Positions 42,487 through 50,827 of a stretch of 64,000 nt of DNA are shown here, piece after piece (position 1 is the first letter of the stretch; every line of letters starts with the position of its first letter). This DNA is from Verrucomicrobiota bacterium (lineage in GTDB: Bacteria; Verrucomicrobiota; Verrucomicrobiia; Opitutales; Opitutaceae): positions 84,490 through 148,489 of the forward strand of contig JAEZGX010000014.1 in NCBI GenBank assembly GCA_023416735.1, written 5' to 3'. Made by a program: the position numbers and the translations under genes. Under the pieces are notes generated by a model, which was not told where the DNA came from, did not search any database, and saw only the letters and a program-made list of their open reading frames with translations.

Positions 42487-43920
42487 TTGGAACGCGCGAC
42501 GGTGACCAACCCGGCTTCGGCGCATCCCCGTCGCTTTCGTTGCCCACCGGCGGAATGGCTTTTGGCCGTCGCCTTCGGAGCATTCGGGGTCTGGGTGTAT
42601 TCCTACACGCCGATCAAATGGGTGTCGGCCGAGGTGATGGTCTATCGCAACTTGGCGATGGCCTTCGTCGCCGGCAGCTTCGCCATGATCGCTCTGACCT
42701 TTGGCGAGGCCCTGCTCCGCGGCGTGTCCGCGGCCGAACGGCGCGCGTGGACCCGCTACGCCGTCATTTCCGCCGCAGCCATCGCGCTCGGCTGCTTCCT
42801 GCTGGTCCCCGCGCCGCAGTCAGGACTGATCAACCGGCTGCTGGAATCCGCCACGCTCGGCGCGAGCCTCACTGCGCTGGCGCTCACGTTATTCCTGCCT
42901 GTCGCCGCTCTGGTGACACTGCGGCAGGTGGGAAGCGCAATGAGGGACGGCTTCCAGTTGTGGACGCCGTATCTGATTTATTTCGTTTTCAGCAGCTATT
43001 GCCTCGCAGCCACGCGGCTCGCGAGCCCCTTGGTGCAGGATCCCGTCCTGCTGCGCATGGACCTGTCGCTCGGGTTCAACCCGAGTCAGTTCGTTCACGC
43101 CTGGCATCACCAATGGCTGTGGATTCGCCCCGTGAGTCTCACCGCCTATGCCCTGCTGGGGCTGCTGATCGCGCTCGTAATCGCCCGCCTCCAAATCGCA
43201 CGGGCCTGGGCCCACGCCCGTCGCGCCCTCCTCGCAAGTTTCCTCGTCGGTGTGCTGGGTCTCGGCTGCTATCACCTCGTGCCAGCCGTCGGCCCGGTCT
43301 ACGCCTTCCCCGCGCTTTATCGCGCTCTCGACTCGCCCGAACGCCAAGCCGAGGCCGCCGCCACCCACGAATCGGTGCTGACAGGGCCCGATCAGATAGC
43401 GGGCCCGCCGCGGCTCTTCCGCAACGCGATGCCGTCGCTGCACGCGACGTTTACCTTCGTTTCCCTTGCCGCCGCATGGCACTGGCGCCGCCGCTTCTTC
43501 TGGGCGTGCCTGCCCCTCGGTTTCCTGCAAATCGCCACCACGCTCACGCTCGGTTATCACTACCTCGTCGACCTCCTCGCCGCCGTGCCGTTCGCCGTCT
43601 TCTGCTGGTGGATCGCCGATCGCGCGATCCGTCTCACCCCGCGGGCGGGCGACGACCCGCTTCCCGCCACCGTCCCCAGCCGCTGGCTCCCCCTTTATCT
43701 CCTCGTTTCCGTCGGCGCTCTCCTCGTCTGGGCCGCACTCGCTCCGCTCTCCCCGTGGCTCGCCTGGCCACTCGCCGCGCTGATCGTCGTCGCTCCGTGT
43801 TACCCGACTCTCGCCGGATTCTGCAGGGCCTCGCTACCGCACGAAAAATCGCTCACGTTTCGCGCCCCCACAGAAGCTTCTCCAACACTGCCCCCCTCTC
43901 CCGATTCTCCGCCCGCGTAG
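42487..43920 (+). CDS. AUR1-like PAP2 family membrane protein, copy 3
   Basis: A protein of about 477 residues. I choose the TTG at 42487 because it sits in the context CATCTTG shared with the TTG start of the fusion gene at 33604; longer starts overlap the PEP-CTERM gene. Multi-pass with RNAMPSLHATF and YHYLVDLLAAVPFA motifs. It is closest to copy 2, with near-identical DNA over the region 43470-43780. Its C-terminal tail (RAPTEASPTLPPSPDSPPA) is again antisense to a nuclease-gene remnant. No spermidine-synthase part follows in this cassette. Confidence 0.86.
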   Translation: MERATVTNPASAHPRRFRCPPAEWLLAVAFGAFGVWVYSYTPIKWVSAEVMVYRNLAMAFVAGSFAMIALTFGEALLRGVSAAERRAWTRYAVISAAAIALGCFLLVPAPQSGLINRLLESATLGASLTALALTLFLPVAALVTLRQVGSAMRDGFQLWTPYLIYFVFSSYCLAATRLASPLVQDPVLLRMDLSLGFNPSQFVHAWHHQWLWIRPVSLTAYALLGLLIALVIARLQIARAWAHARRALLASFLVGVLGLGCYHLVPAVGPVYAFPALYRALDSPERQAEAAATHESVLTGPDQIAGPPRLFRNAMPSLHATFTFVSLAAAWHWRRRFFWACLPLGFLQIATTLTLGYHYLVDLLAAVPFAVFCWWIADRAIRLTPRAGDDPLPATVPSRWLPLYLLVSVGALLVWAALAPLSPWLAWPLAALIVVAPCYPTLAGFCRASLPHEKSLTFRAPTEASPTLPPSPDSPPA

Positions 43921-44021
43921 CGGAAATCCCGATACTCCGCCACCGCCGATCGCGCCTCCGCGTCGGGGTCCGCACTTCACACGCACAAATCGAAACCCCA
44001 TTCGTCTGCGCCCATCCCAGA
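43862..44021 (-). pseudogene. Remnant of the MmcB-like nuclease gene with internal deletion, copy B
   Basis: On the minus strand it reads LGWAQTNGVSICACEVRTP followed after a few codons by GISATRAENRERGAVL. These match two separate parts of the nuclease gene (LGWAQANGFPICACEVRVP and GISATRAVNREMGVVL), so the middle of the gene has been deleted. This copy shows that the repeated tail derives from the nuclease gene. Confidence 0.75.
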
Positions 44022-44040
44022 GACTTGGATCCTCTCTCCC

Positions 44041-45069
44041 TCACGCACACATCAAAAAATCCCGCCCCTCTCGAAATCCTCTCCTCCCCAACTCCGCGCG
44101 AATCAACTCCCGCGCCCCGCGCGTGCTCACATAACCCAACACAAAACTCTCTCCCGCTCCCTTCATCGCCGCCGGCCCCACCACCGCCACACCCGTCCCG
44201 CCGATCGCCCGCGTCCACTTTTTCGCATCCACATCCACATACCCCGCGATCTCCACTCCCCACTTCTCCAACTCCGCTGCTCGTTTCCTCGTCGGTCTCC
44301 CCGCACCCCAAACCCACACCTCGCGACCACGCGCCACGCGTCGCAGCTCCCGCGCCACATACTCCGCCTTCACCCGATAAAACGCATCCTCCGCATAACG
44401 CGCCTCCACCCGCGACGCCCGCCCCGCCGAATCGTTCCAACGCATCAACACCCGCGGCACCTTCGCCATCCGCACGCCCGCCTCCATCCATCGCAGCCAC
44501 AACTCGTAATCCTCCGGAAACTCCCCTGCGCGATACCCGCCGAACCGCTCCACACATTCCCGCCGAAACATCACGCTCGGATGCGCGAGCGGCGACTCCA
44601 CGAAGCGGCTCAACGCGATCTCTTCCGCCGTCACCAACGCGTTGATCCAATCCACGTGCAACGCATACCCCTCGTTCGCCTCCCGATCTCCGCCAAACTC
44701 CATCAGACAACTCACCAGCCCGACGTCCGCATTTTCTCTCCGCCGCAAAAAATCCACCTGCGCGTCCAACCGCTCCGGATACATCTCATCGTCCGCATCC
44801 ATCCGCGCCACAACCTCACCTTTCGCTTCCCCCAGCCCCGCATTCAACGCCGCCACGATTCCCCCTCGCTCGCGCCGCACCACCCTCACGCGCCGATCGC
44901 CTTCCGCCGCCCGCTCCACCACGTCCGCCGTCCCATCCGTCGAACCGTCGTCCACCACGATTAACTCCCAGTCCTTCAACGTCTGCGCCCGCACACTCGC
45001 CACCGCGCGCGCGATCGTCCCCGCCCCATTCCACGCCGGCATCACCACCGAAACGAGCGCTCTCATCAT
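44041..45069 (-). CDS. GT2 family glycosyltransferase
   Basis: A 342-residue family 2 glycosyltransferase (GT-A fold). The N-terminus SVVMPAWNGAGTIARAVASVRAQTLKDWELIVVDDGSTDGT, the DADDEMYP metal site and EDYELWLRWMEAG acceptor motif are intact. The C-terminal ~100 residues (VWVWGAGRPTRKRAAELEKWGVEIAGYVD...) resemble a small nucleotide-binding domain, an uncommon extension. It starts ATG (45069, a second ATG follows directly). It is divergent from the hydroxylase fusion gene with a 107-base gap. A role in cell-surface sugars is likely. Confidence 0.9.
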   Translation of the reverse strand: MMRALVSVVMPAWNGAGTIARAVASVRAQTLKDWELIVVDDGSTDGTADVVERAAEGDRRVRVVRRERGGIVAALNAGLGEAKGEVVARMDADDEMYPERLDAQVDFLRRRENADVGLVSCLMEFGGDREANEGYALHVDWINALVTAEEIALSRFVESPLAHPSVMFRRECVERFGGYRAGEFPEDYELWLRWMEAGVRMAKVPRVLMRWNDSAGRASRVEARYAEDAFYRVKAEYVARELRRVARGREVWVWGAGRPTRKRAAELEKWGVEIAGYVDVDAKKWTRAIGGTGVAVVGPAAMKGAGESFVLGYVSTRGARELIRAELGRRGFREGRDFLMCA

Positions 45070-45176
45070 CGCTCACAGTTTTTCCGCCGCCTCCCGCACC
45101 CGCGAGCGATTTTCAGACCGACCCCGCATCTGCTTTCGGCAGTTGCGTCTCCATCGAATCGGACGGACAACTTCGC

Positions 45177-46697
45177 ATGACCGATAAATCGGCCGGACAC
45201 GGCCACGCTCACGTCGAGGAGAAATTCTCGCTTCCGCTTTTCCTCTTCACCGTGGCCGCCTCCCTCGCCGGCCTCGCCGTCCTCCTGAAGCTCATCGCTC
45301 CGGACGCCGTCTGGGACGCCCAGCTCTCCGCCTCCGCCTGGCACTTCGTCGCCGCATTCCTCGCGATGCACCTGCTGACGTGCTTTTTCGAATACGTCTT
45401 TCATCGCTACGTGTTGCACAAACCCGTCGTCCCTTTTCTCAACCGTTTCTACAAGCAGCACACGCTCCACCATTCTCTCACCCGCATCGGGCGGCGGGTC
45501 ACACCCGGCGGTCGCACCGTTCCTTTCGTCGAAAACGTCTATCCCGTCACCGAACCCGAACAGGGCGAAGCATCCTTCTTCCCTTGGTATACGCTCGCCG
45601 TCTTCGCAGCCATCATCACGCCGCTGCTCGCCCTCCTCCAATGGATCGCACCCGCGTTTCCGTGGTTCTTCGCCGGATACGGCGCCTTCGCCTTCGCCCT
45701 CGCCCTCTACGAAATCTTCCACGCCATCGAACACTGGCCGTTCGAGCGTTGGGCGCCGCTCATCGAGCACCGCCACTTCGGCTGGTTCTGGCGCAAGATC
45801 TACTCCTTCCACCTTCGTCACCACGCCGTCATCGACTGCAACGAGGCCATCTCCGGCTTCTTCACCCTTCCCGTCTTCGACTGGCTTTTCGGCACGTTCA
45901 TCCTTCCGAAATCCCTCTACGCGCACGGCAGCGAATGGAACCCCGCAGAATTCAAGAGCCCGCGGCCTTGCGCCCTCATTCGCTGGTGCGACGCCAAAGC
46001 CGACGCCCTCGTTCAAGCCCGACGCCAACGCGCGAGAACAGCGCCGAAACCGGCCCTCTCCTCCTACACCCGCGGCGAAACCATCGCGCACTACTTCACC
46101 CACACCGTCGGCCTCGCTGCCTCCATCGCCGCTTTGGTGCTCCTCGCCATCTTCGCCGCACTTCGCGGCGGCGCGCTCGACATCGTGACCGTCGGTCTCT
46201 TCGGCGCCACGCTCGTCGCGCTCTACGCGGCATTTATCAATATCCGCCGCGCTCCCGCCTCCCATTGGCGCCAGCTTTTCCACCGCTACAACCACGCGGC
46301 CATGTTCTTGCTCATCGCCGGCACCGCCACCCCGTTCCTGCTGGGCAGCCTTCGCGGGCCGTGGGGCTGGAGTCTTTTCGGCACGGTCTGGTCACTCTGC
46401 CTTTTCGGCGCGATCGCCCGTCTTCACGGCGGTCCGCGCATGAAATCCTTCTCGCGTTGCGCCTACCTCCTGCTCGGCGTGGTCGCACTCGTCGCATTGA
46501 AACCGTTGGTTCGATCCGTCCCCGCCGGCGCACTCTGGCTCCTGCTCGCCGGCGCACTCTGCTACGCCTGCGGCAGCGTGTTTCACGTCTGGCAACGTCT
46601 CCGCTACCATCAGGTCGTCCGCCACGCTTTCGCTCTCGGCGGAACCGCCTGTCATCTCGTCGCGGTCCTGGTCTTCACCCTGCCGCCGCGCCTCTGA
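45177..46697 (+). CDS. Fatty acid hydroxylase / hemolysin III (PAQR-like) fusion protein
   Basis: A 506-residue membrane protein with two recognisable halves. Residues about 60-260 are of the fatty acid hydroxylase superfamily with histidine clusters (FEYVFHRYVLHK, KQHTLHHSL, FHAIEHWPFE, HLRHHAVID) that would bind a di-iron centre. Residues about 300-506 resemble hemolysin III/PAQR proteins (YTRGETIAHYFTHTVGLAAS, HRYNHAAMFLLIAGTATPFLL, and VFHVWQRLRYHQVVRHAFALGG). PAQR proteins belong to a superfamily that includes ceramidases. Together with neighbouring AUR1-like PAP2 genes this hints at hydroxylated or amide-linked lipids. A strong terminator follows. Confidence 0.85.
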   Translation: MTDKSAGHGHAHVEEKFSLPLFLFTVAASLAGLAVLLKLIAPDAVWDAQLSASAWHFVAAFLAMHLLTCFFEYVFHRYVLHKPVVPFLNRFYKQHTLHHSLTRIGRRVTPGGRTVPFVENVYPVTEPEQGEASFFPWYTLAVFAAIITPLLALLQWIAPAFPWFFAGYGAFAFALALYEIFHAIEHWPFERWAPLIEHRHFGWFWRKIYSFHLRHHAVIDCNEAISGFFTLPVFDWLFGTFILPKSLYAHGSEWNPAEFKSPRPCALIRWCDAKADALVQARRQRARTAPKPALSSYTRGETIAHYFTHTVGLAASIAALVLLAIFAALRGGALDIVTVGLFGATLVALYAAFINIRRAPASHWRQLFHRYNHAAMFLLIAGTATPFLLGSLRGPWGWSLFGTVWSLCLFGAIARLHGGPRMKSFSRCAYLLLGVVALVALKPLVRSVPAGALWLLLAGALCYACGSVFHVWQRLRYHQVVRHAFALGGTACHLVAVLVFTLPPRL

Positions 46698-46722
46698 CCA
46701 CCGCCGTATCCCGATCACCACG

Positions 46723-46749
46723 ACGCCGCCTCCGGGCGGCGTTTTTTTT
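46723..46749 (+). terminator. Rho-independent terminator
   Basis: Stem ACGCCGCC / GGCGGCGT with loop TCCG and a run of eight T, 26 bases after the stop of the hydroxylase fusion gene. Confidence 0.92.
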
Positions 46750-46796
46750 GCAGGCCACCTCCCTTGCAGCTTTCGCCGGCCAACGTATCCTTCGCT

Positions 46797-47495
46797 ATGC
46801 GCGCCCCGACGTTACTGCTGCTCGCACTGCCGTTGTGGGGAGTAGGCGCCGAGGACCTGAGCTCGCGCCAACCCGAACGAGATCGCATGGTCGAAAAACA
46901 AATCATCGCCCGCGACATTGCCGACGAGCGCCTCCTCGCCGCCCTCCGCAAAGTGCCCCGGCATCTCTTCGTCCCTGACGAGATCCGCTCCGCCGCCTAC
47001 AACGACTCGCCACTCCCCATCGGCTACGGCCAGACGATCTCCCAACCTTTCATCGTCGCCTACATGACAGACGTCGCGCGCATCGACCGCGACACCCGCA
47101 TCCTCGAAATCGGCACCGGCTCCGGCTACCAGGCCGCCATCGCCGCCGAACTCAGCGATCACGTTTACTCCATCGAAATCGTCCCGGAACTCGCCACCCG
47201 CGCCGCCGCCACTCTCAAAGCCACCGGCTACGAACGCGTGCATCTCCGCCAAGGCGACGGCTATCACGGCTGGCCCGACGCCGCTCCTTTCGACGTCATC
47301 ATCGTCACCGCCGCCGCCGACACCATCCCGCCGCCGCTCATCGCCCAACTCGCCGACAACGGCCGCATGATCATCCCCGTCGGCCCCCAGTTCGCCGCGC
47401 AAAACCTCGTCCTCGTCACCAAGCAAAACGGCAAACCCCGCACGCGCACCCTCATGCCCGTCGCCTTCGTCCCCTTCACCCGCGAAAAAAAGTAG
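46797..47495 (+). CDS. pcm: Protein-L-isoaspartate O-methyltransferase with signal peptide
   Basis: A 232-residue PIMT. I choose MRAPTLLLLALPLWGVGAED, which gives a signal-peptide-like N-terminus. The enzyme core is complete: RDIADERLLAALRKVPRHLFVP, YNDSPLPIGYGQTISQPFIVA, and the SAM site ILEIGTGSGYQAAIAAEL. It repairs isoaspartyl residues by methylation. Export is odd for a SAM-dependent enzyme, although predicted signal peptides are known in this family. It follows a terminator, so it has its own promoter. Confidence 0.9.
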   Translation: MRAPTLLLLALPLWGVGAEDLSSRQPERDRMVEKQIIARDIADERLLAALRKVPRHLFVPDEIRSAAYNDSPLPIGYGQTISQPFIVAYMTDVARIDRDTRILEIGTGSGYQAAIAAELSDHVYSIEIVPELATRAAATLKATGYERVHLRQGDGYHGWPDAAPFDVIIVTAAADTIPPPLIAQLADNGRMIIPVGPQFAAQNLVLVTKQNGKPRTRTLMPVAFVPFTREKK

Positions 47496-47514
47496 CTCCC
47501 GGCCCCCCGTCGCG

Positions 47515-47534
47515 TCGTTCTCTTTCTCGTTCTC
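47515..47534. repeat. TCGTTCTC repeat, copy 2
   Basis: The identical 20-base core TCGTTCTCTTTCTCGTTCTC, 19 bases after the pcm stop, extended on the right by CGTAATCGTTCTC. Confidence 0.85.
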
Positions 47535-47646
47535 GTAATCGTTCTCCCCCTCGGGATTCCGCGCTACGCTCAGGGTTAAGACCTCGCGCCGCCCACCGCC
47601 TCCCCGGCTGCTCGAAATCTACATCGTGGCTCCACCGCTCCGTCTC

Positions 47647-47690
47647 CGTCGTGCTCGTGACTCGTGACTCGTGACTCGTGCTCGCCCTCC
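47647..47690. repeat. CTCGTGACTCGTG short tandem repeat
   Basis: Tandem units of GTGACTCGTGACTCGTG with flanking GTGCTCG words just upstream of the spermidine-synthase-like gene; related words appear in the palindromic element at 62529. The 47496-47754 gap holds this, TCGTTCTC copy 2, and no gene. Confidence 0.6.
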
Positions 47691-47754
47691 CAGTCCCCCG
47701 CACCAATCCAAATCGATCACGACCAAGAGCACGATCAAGCGCACGCCCTCCTCT

Positions 47755-50130
47755 GTGCCCCTCCTCGCCGCTCTCGCCCTCCTCTCCGCCACCACCACCG
47801 CCCAACAGATCGCACTCATGCAGATCCTGGGGTGGATACACGGGCACCACTTCGCCTACCTCGTCGTCGCGCTCGCGCTTCTCGGCTTCGGCTTCTCCGG
47901 CACCGTTCTCTCCATCGCTCGCGTCCGTCTCCTTCAGCGTGCCGGCCGTCTGATTCCGTGGCTTCTCCTCGCCACCACTCTCTCGATCCCGCTCGGCCTC
48001 CGCCTCGCGCAACTCCCCGCCTTCGCCGTCGATCTCCCGCTCCTTTTCTTCAACCCCGCGCAACACGCCTGGCGACTCGTCGCCCTCTGCCTCCTCCTTC
48101 TTCCGCCTTTCTTTTTCGCCGGCCTCGCCACCGCGCTCATTCTCACCACGCAAGCCCGACACGCCGGACGTTTCTACGCCGCCAGCCTCGCTGGCGCCGG
48201 TCTCGGCGGTCTCCTCGGTCTTGCGGGCGCCGCCTTCATCTCCCCTCCGCAACTCCCCACTGCCGTCGCCCTCCTCGCCTTCGCCGCGTTTGCATGTAGC
48301 CGCAAGCAGGAGCGAGCGGACCGCCCACACCAAATCCCCGCCCTCCTCACCGCCGCCTTCCTTCTCACCTCCTTCTTCGTTCCACCCGACCTCGCCCTCT
48401 CCCAATTCAAACCGCTCCGCCGCACGCTCGATCTCCCCGACGCCCACATCATCGCCTCCCGCCCCAGCCTCCACGGCTGGATCCAAATCGTCGATGCCCC
48501 CGCCCTCCGCCCGTCGCCGCCGACCAGCCTCCACTTCATCGGCGAAATCCCTCGCCAGCCCGCCGTCTTCATCAACGCCCTCCCCTACGGCTCGCTCCTC
48601 GACCCCACCGCCACCCGCAACCCTCACTGGCTCGCCGCCACCACCGACGCCGCCGCGTTCCTCCACTCCCCCCAACGCATCCTCCTCCTCGAAAACGCCC
48701 TCTCGGGCTGGGCCGCCTTCGCCACCCACACTTCACCCCACGCCCGCATCACCGTCATCGAACCCAACTCCGCTCTCGCCGACCTCCTCACCTCCGCACC
48801 CGCGCCGCTCGCTCCCGAGTGGACCCTCCCCTCCGTCAACCTCACTCACGCCCACGCGCGTTCCTTCCTCCGCCGCACGTCCGAATCCTTCGACCTCATC
48901 CGTTTCCCCGACGTCGGCGCGCTCGGCGGCACCGCCGGTCTCGCCTCGGCCACCGAACAATTCCTCCTCACGCGCGACGCGTTCACCGACGCCTTTCACC
49001 GTCTTGCTCCCGGAGGCATCCTCGCCGTCACCGCCTGGATGGATTTTCCGGAACGAAATTCCCTCCGCCTTCTCGCCACCCTCGTCGAAACCGCCGAAGC
49101 CGCCCACATCCCGCCCCGCACTCACCTCGTCGCGCTCCGAGGCTGGGCCTCCGTCACCTTTCTCCTCCGCAACCAACCCTGGACTCCCGCCCAACTCGCC
49201 ACCTTCCGCACCTTCGCTTCCGACCAAGGCTTCGATCCTCTCCTCCTCCCCGATCTCGAGCCTTTCGAACGCGAACAACACCACGCCTGGCAAAACCCCG
49301 ACTTCTTCCGCCTCGTCGATCGCCTCGTCGACGGCCCCCGCGAGCCGCTCTACCGCGACCATCCGCTCCAACTCCGCCCCGCCACCGACACGCGTCCCTA
49401 CTTCTCGCAGTTTCTCCGCCTCACCCAACTTCCCGGCCTCACCGGATCCTTCGGCGCTCACTCCGTCCCGTTCTTCGAACTGGGCTCGCTCACCATCGCC
49501 GTCACGCTCGTCCTCCTCCTCGCGCTGGCCGTCGCCTGCATCATCCTCCCGCTCTTCCGCCTCGGCTGGAAAACACCCGGCAAGCTCCGGATCTTCCTCT
49601 ATTTCGCCGCACTCGGCACCGGTTTCATGACCGTCGAGATCGCCTTCATCCTTCAAGCCCACGCCCTCCTCGGCAGCCCCATCCTCGCCGCCTCCGCCGT
49701 CATCACCGCACTCCTCATCGCCGCCGGCTTCGGCTCGCTCTTCTCTGAAAAACTTCCCGCCCTTCCGCGCACTCAAACCCGCCTCCTCATCCCTCTCTGC
49801 GCCCTTCTCCTCCTCACCTCCTTTCTCCTCCCGGCGCTCTCCCGCCTCGCACAAGCCGCGCCCGCCGCGCTCCAACTCACGCTCCTTCTCCTCCTCATTC
49901 TCCCGCTCGGTTTTCTCATGGGACAACTCTTCCCGCTCGCCCTTCGCCGCCTCGAATCCACCACCCCCGCGCACATCCCGTGGGCGTGGGCCATCAACGG
50001 CTGCCTTTCCGTCGCCACGCCCGCCGCCGCCACCCTCCTCGCCATCACGTTCGGCTTCCCCGCCCTCCTCCTCGCCGCCGGCCTCGTCTACGCGCTCGCA
50101 CTCCTGAGCACCGTCTCCGCCGCCCGATAG
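47755..50130 (+). CDS. Spermidine-synthase-like membrane protein with degenerate SAM motif
   Basis: A protein of about 791 residues; the frame is open from 47671, but the first 28 codons lie in repeat-like DNA, so I place the start at GTG 47755 with low certainty. Several N-terminal helices lead to a soluble methyltransferase-like domain (RILLLENALSGWAAFATHTSPHARITVIEPN ... FDLIRFPDVGALGGTAGLASATEQFLLTRDAFTDAFHRLAPGGILAVTAWM), then further helices including GFMTVEIAFILQAHALLGSP. The usual GxGxG of the SAM site is missing. It is architecturally distinct from the island copies (soluble domain in the middle). Confidence 0.75.
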   Translation: MPLLAALALLSATTTAQQIALMQILGWIHGHHFAYLVVALALLGFGFSGTVLSIARVRLLQRAGRLIPWLLLATTLSIPLGLRLAQLPAFAVDLPLLFFNPAQHAWRLVALCLLLLPPFFFAGLATALILTTQARHAGRFYAASLAGAGLGGLLGLAGAAFISPPQLPTAVALLAFAAFACSRKQERADRPHQIPALLTAAFLLTSFFVPPDLALSQFKPLRRTLDLPDAHIIASRPSLHGWIQIVDAPALRPSPPTSLHFIGEIPRQPAVFINALPYGSLLDPTATRNPHWLAATTDAAAFLHSPQRILLLENALSGWAAFATHTSPHARITVIEPNSALADLLTSAPAPLAPEWTLPSVNLTHAHARSFLRRTSESFDLIRFPDVGALGGTAGLASATEQFLLTRDAFTDAFHRLAPGGILAVTAWMDFPERNSLRLLATLVETAEAAHIPPRTHLVALRGWASVTFLLRNQPWTPAQLATFRTFASDQGFDPLLLPDLEPFEREQHHAWQNPDFFRLVDRLVDGPREPLYRDHPLQLRPATDTRPYFSQFLRLTQLPGLTGSFGAHSVPFFELGSLTIAVTLVLLLALAVACIILPLFRLGWKTPGKLRIFLYFAALGTGFMTVEIAFILQAHALLGSPILAASAVITALLIAAGFGSLFSEKLPALPRTQTRLLIPLCALLLLTSFLLPALSRLAQAAPAALQLTLLLLLILPLGFLMGQLFPLALRRLESTTPAHIPWAWAINGCLSVATPAAATLLAITFGFPALLLAAGLVYALALLSTVSAAR

Positions 50131-50195
50131 CCGCGAACTCGCTCGCGCTCGCCCCCGCCGCCCAGAGGCCCTCCCGCCGCTCCACCACGAAGCGC

Positions 50196-50639
50196 CTATT
50201 TCAACACCGCTTCGTGAAACTCCTGCCAGCTATCGAGATCGTTCAACCGCACCGCATCGCGCACCGCGCTCGCATCATCCGGCAGGGCATTGTTCTTCAA
50301 CACTCCACGCCGCGTCTCGTCGTCGTGGATATATCCGCGCACCGCCGCATTGTGTTTCTCGACGCTGGCCGGATCCAGCTTCACGCCCGGCTGACGCTTC
50401 ACCCACGCTTCGAACTGCGGATACGTCGGCCGCTCCGTCTTGATATAGTTGAGCGTCGCTTCCCGATCCAATCCCAGCGAATCCAGCGTCATTTGATCGA
50501 AGCCTTTCCCGCATCCCGGATACCGAGAATCCAGCCGCCCCCGCGCCTCCAACGACGCCTTTAACCAAAATCGCGGCAAATGCAGCACGCCCAGCGGTCC
50601 CGCCGTGCCCGAACTGATGAGGGGAATAAACGTATCCAT
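50196..50639 (-). CDS. DUF5069 family protein
   Basis: A 147-residue soluble protein with the DUF5069 pattern: ARGRLDSRYPGCGKGFDQMTLDSLGL, AFEAWVK-type block (YPQFEAWVKRQPGVKLD), and VEKHNAAVRGY. Such proteins are common in Verrucomicrobiota and Planctomycetota and have no known function. It converges with the membrane protein gene. Confidence 0.8.
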   Translation of the reverse strand: MDTFIPLISSGTAGPLGVLHLPRFWLKASLEARGRLDSRYPGCGKGFDQMTLDSLGLDREATLNYIKTERPTYPQFEAWVKRQPGVKLDPASVEKHNAAVRGYIHDDETRRGVLKNNALPDDASAVRDAVRLNDLDSWQEFHEAVLK

Positions 50640-50768
50640 GACTCTTCTCCTTTGGGGTTAACGTTTCTCGATCGCACACCGCAACCACCGCAGCGCAACC
50701 GCTACTCCGACTCCTCCCGCGTGACAAAGTTGCACCTTCGCCCAGCTCGCGCCACCCGACCTTCGCGC

Positions 50769-50790
50769 TCATTCGTGGCCATTCGTGGTT
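50769..50790. repeat. ATTCGTGG repeat fragment
   Basis: CATTCGTGGCCATTCGTGGTT-type words in the 188-base gap between DUF5069 and msrA; a partial copy of the element seen complete at 60298. Another fragment (TCATTCGTGGTTCAC) lies near 25960, at the pnuC 3' end. Confidence 0.6.
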
Positions 50791-50827
50791 TCAATTCCCC
50801 ACGAACCCTCCCTTCCCAACCACCCAC

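Noticed and set aside
30724..44021. The accessory region as a classical quorum-sensing locus
   Set aside because: No LuxI-type synthase is present and the regulator N-termini look GAF-like rather than like autoinducer-binding domains.
30724..44021. An insertion sequence or integrase-driven island
   Set aside because: No transposase, integrase, tRNA-adjacent direct repeat or terminal inverted repeat was found around the cassettes.
47647..47690. A CRISPR-like array of CTCGTGA units
   Set aside because: The units are short and directly tandem, without spacers of regular length, and there are no cas genes.
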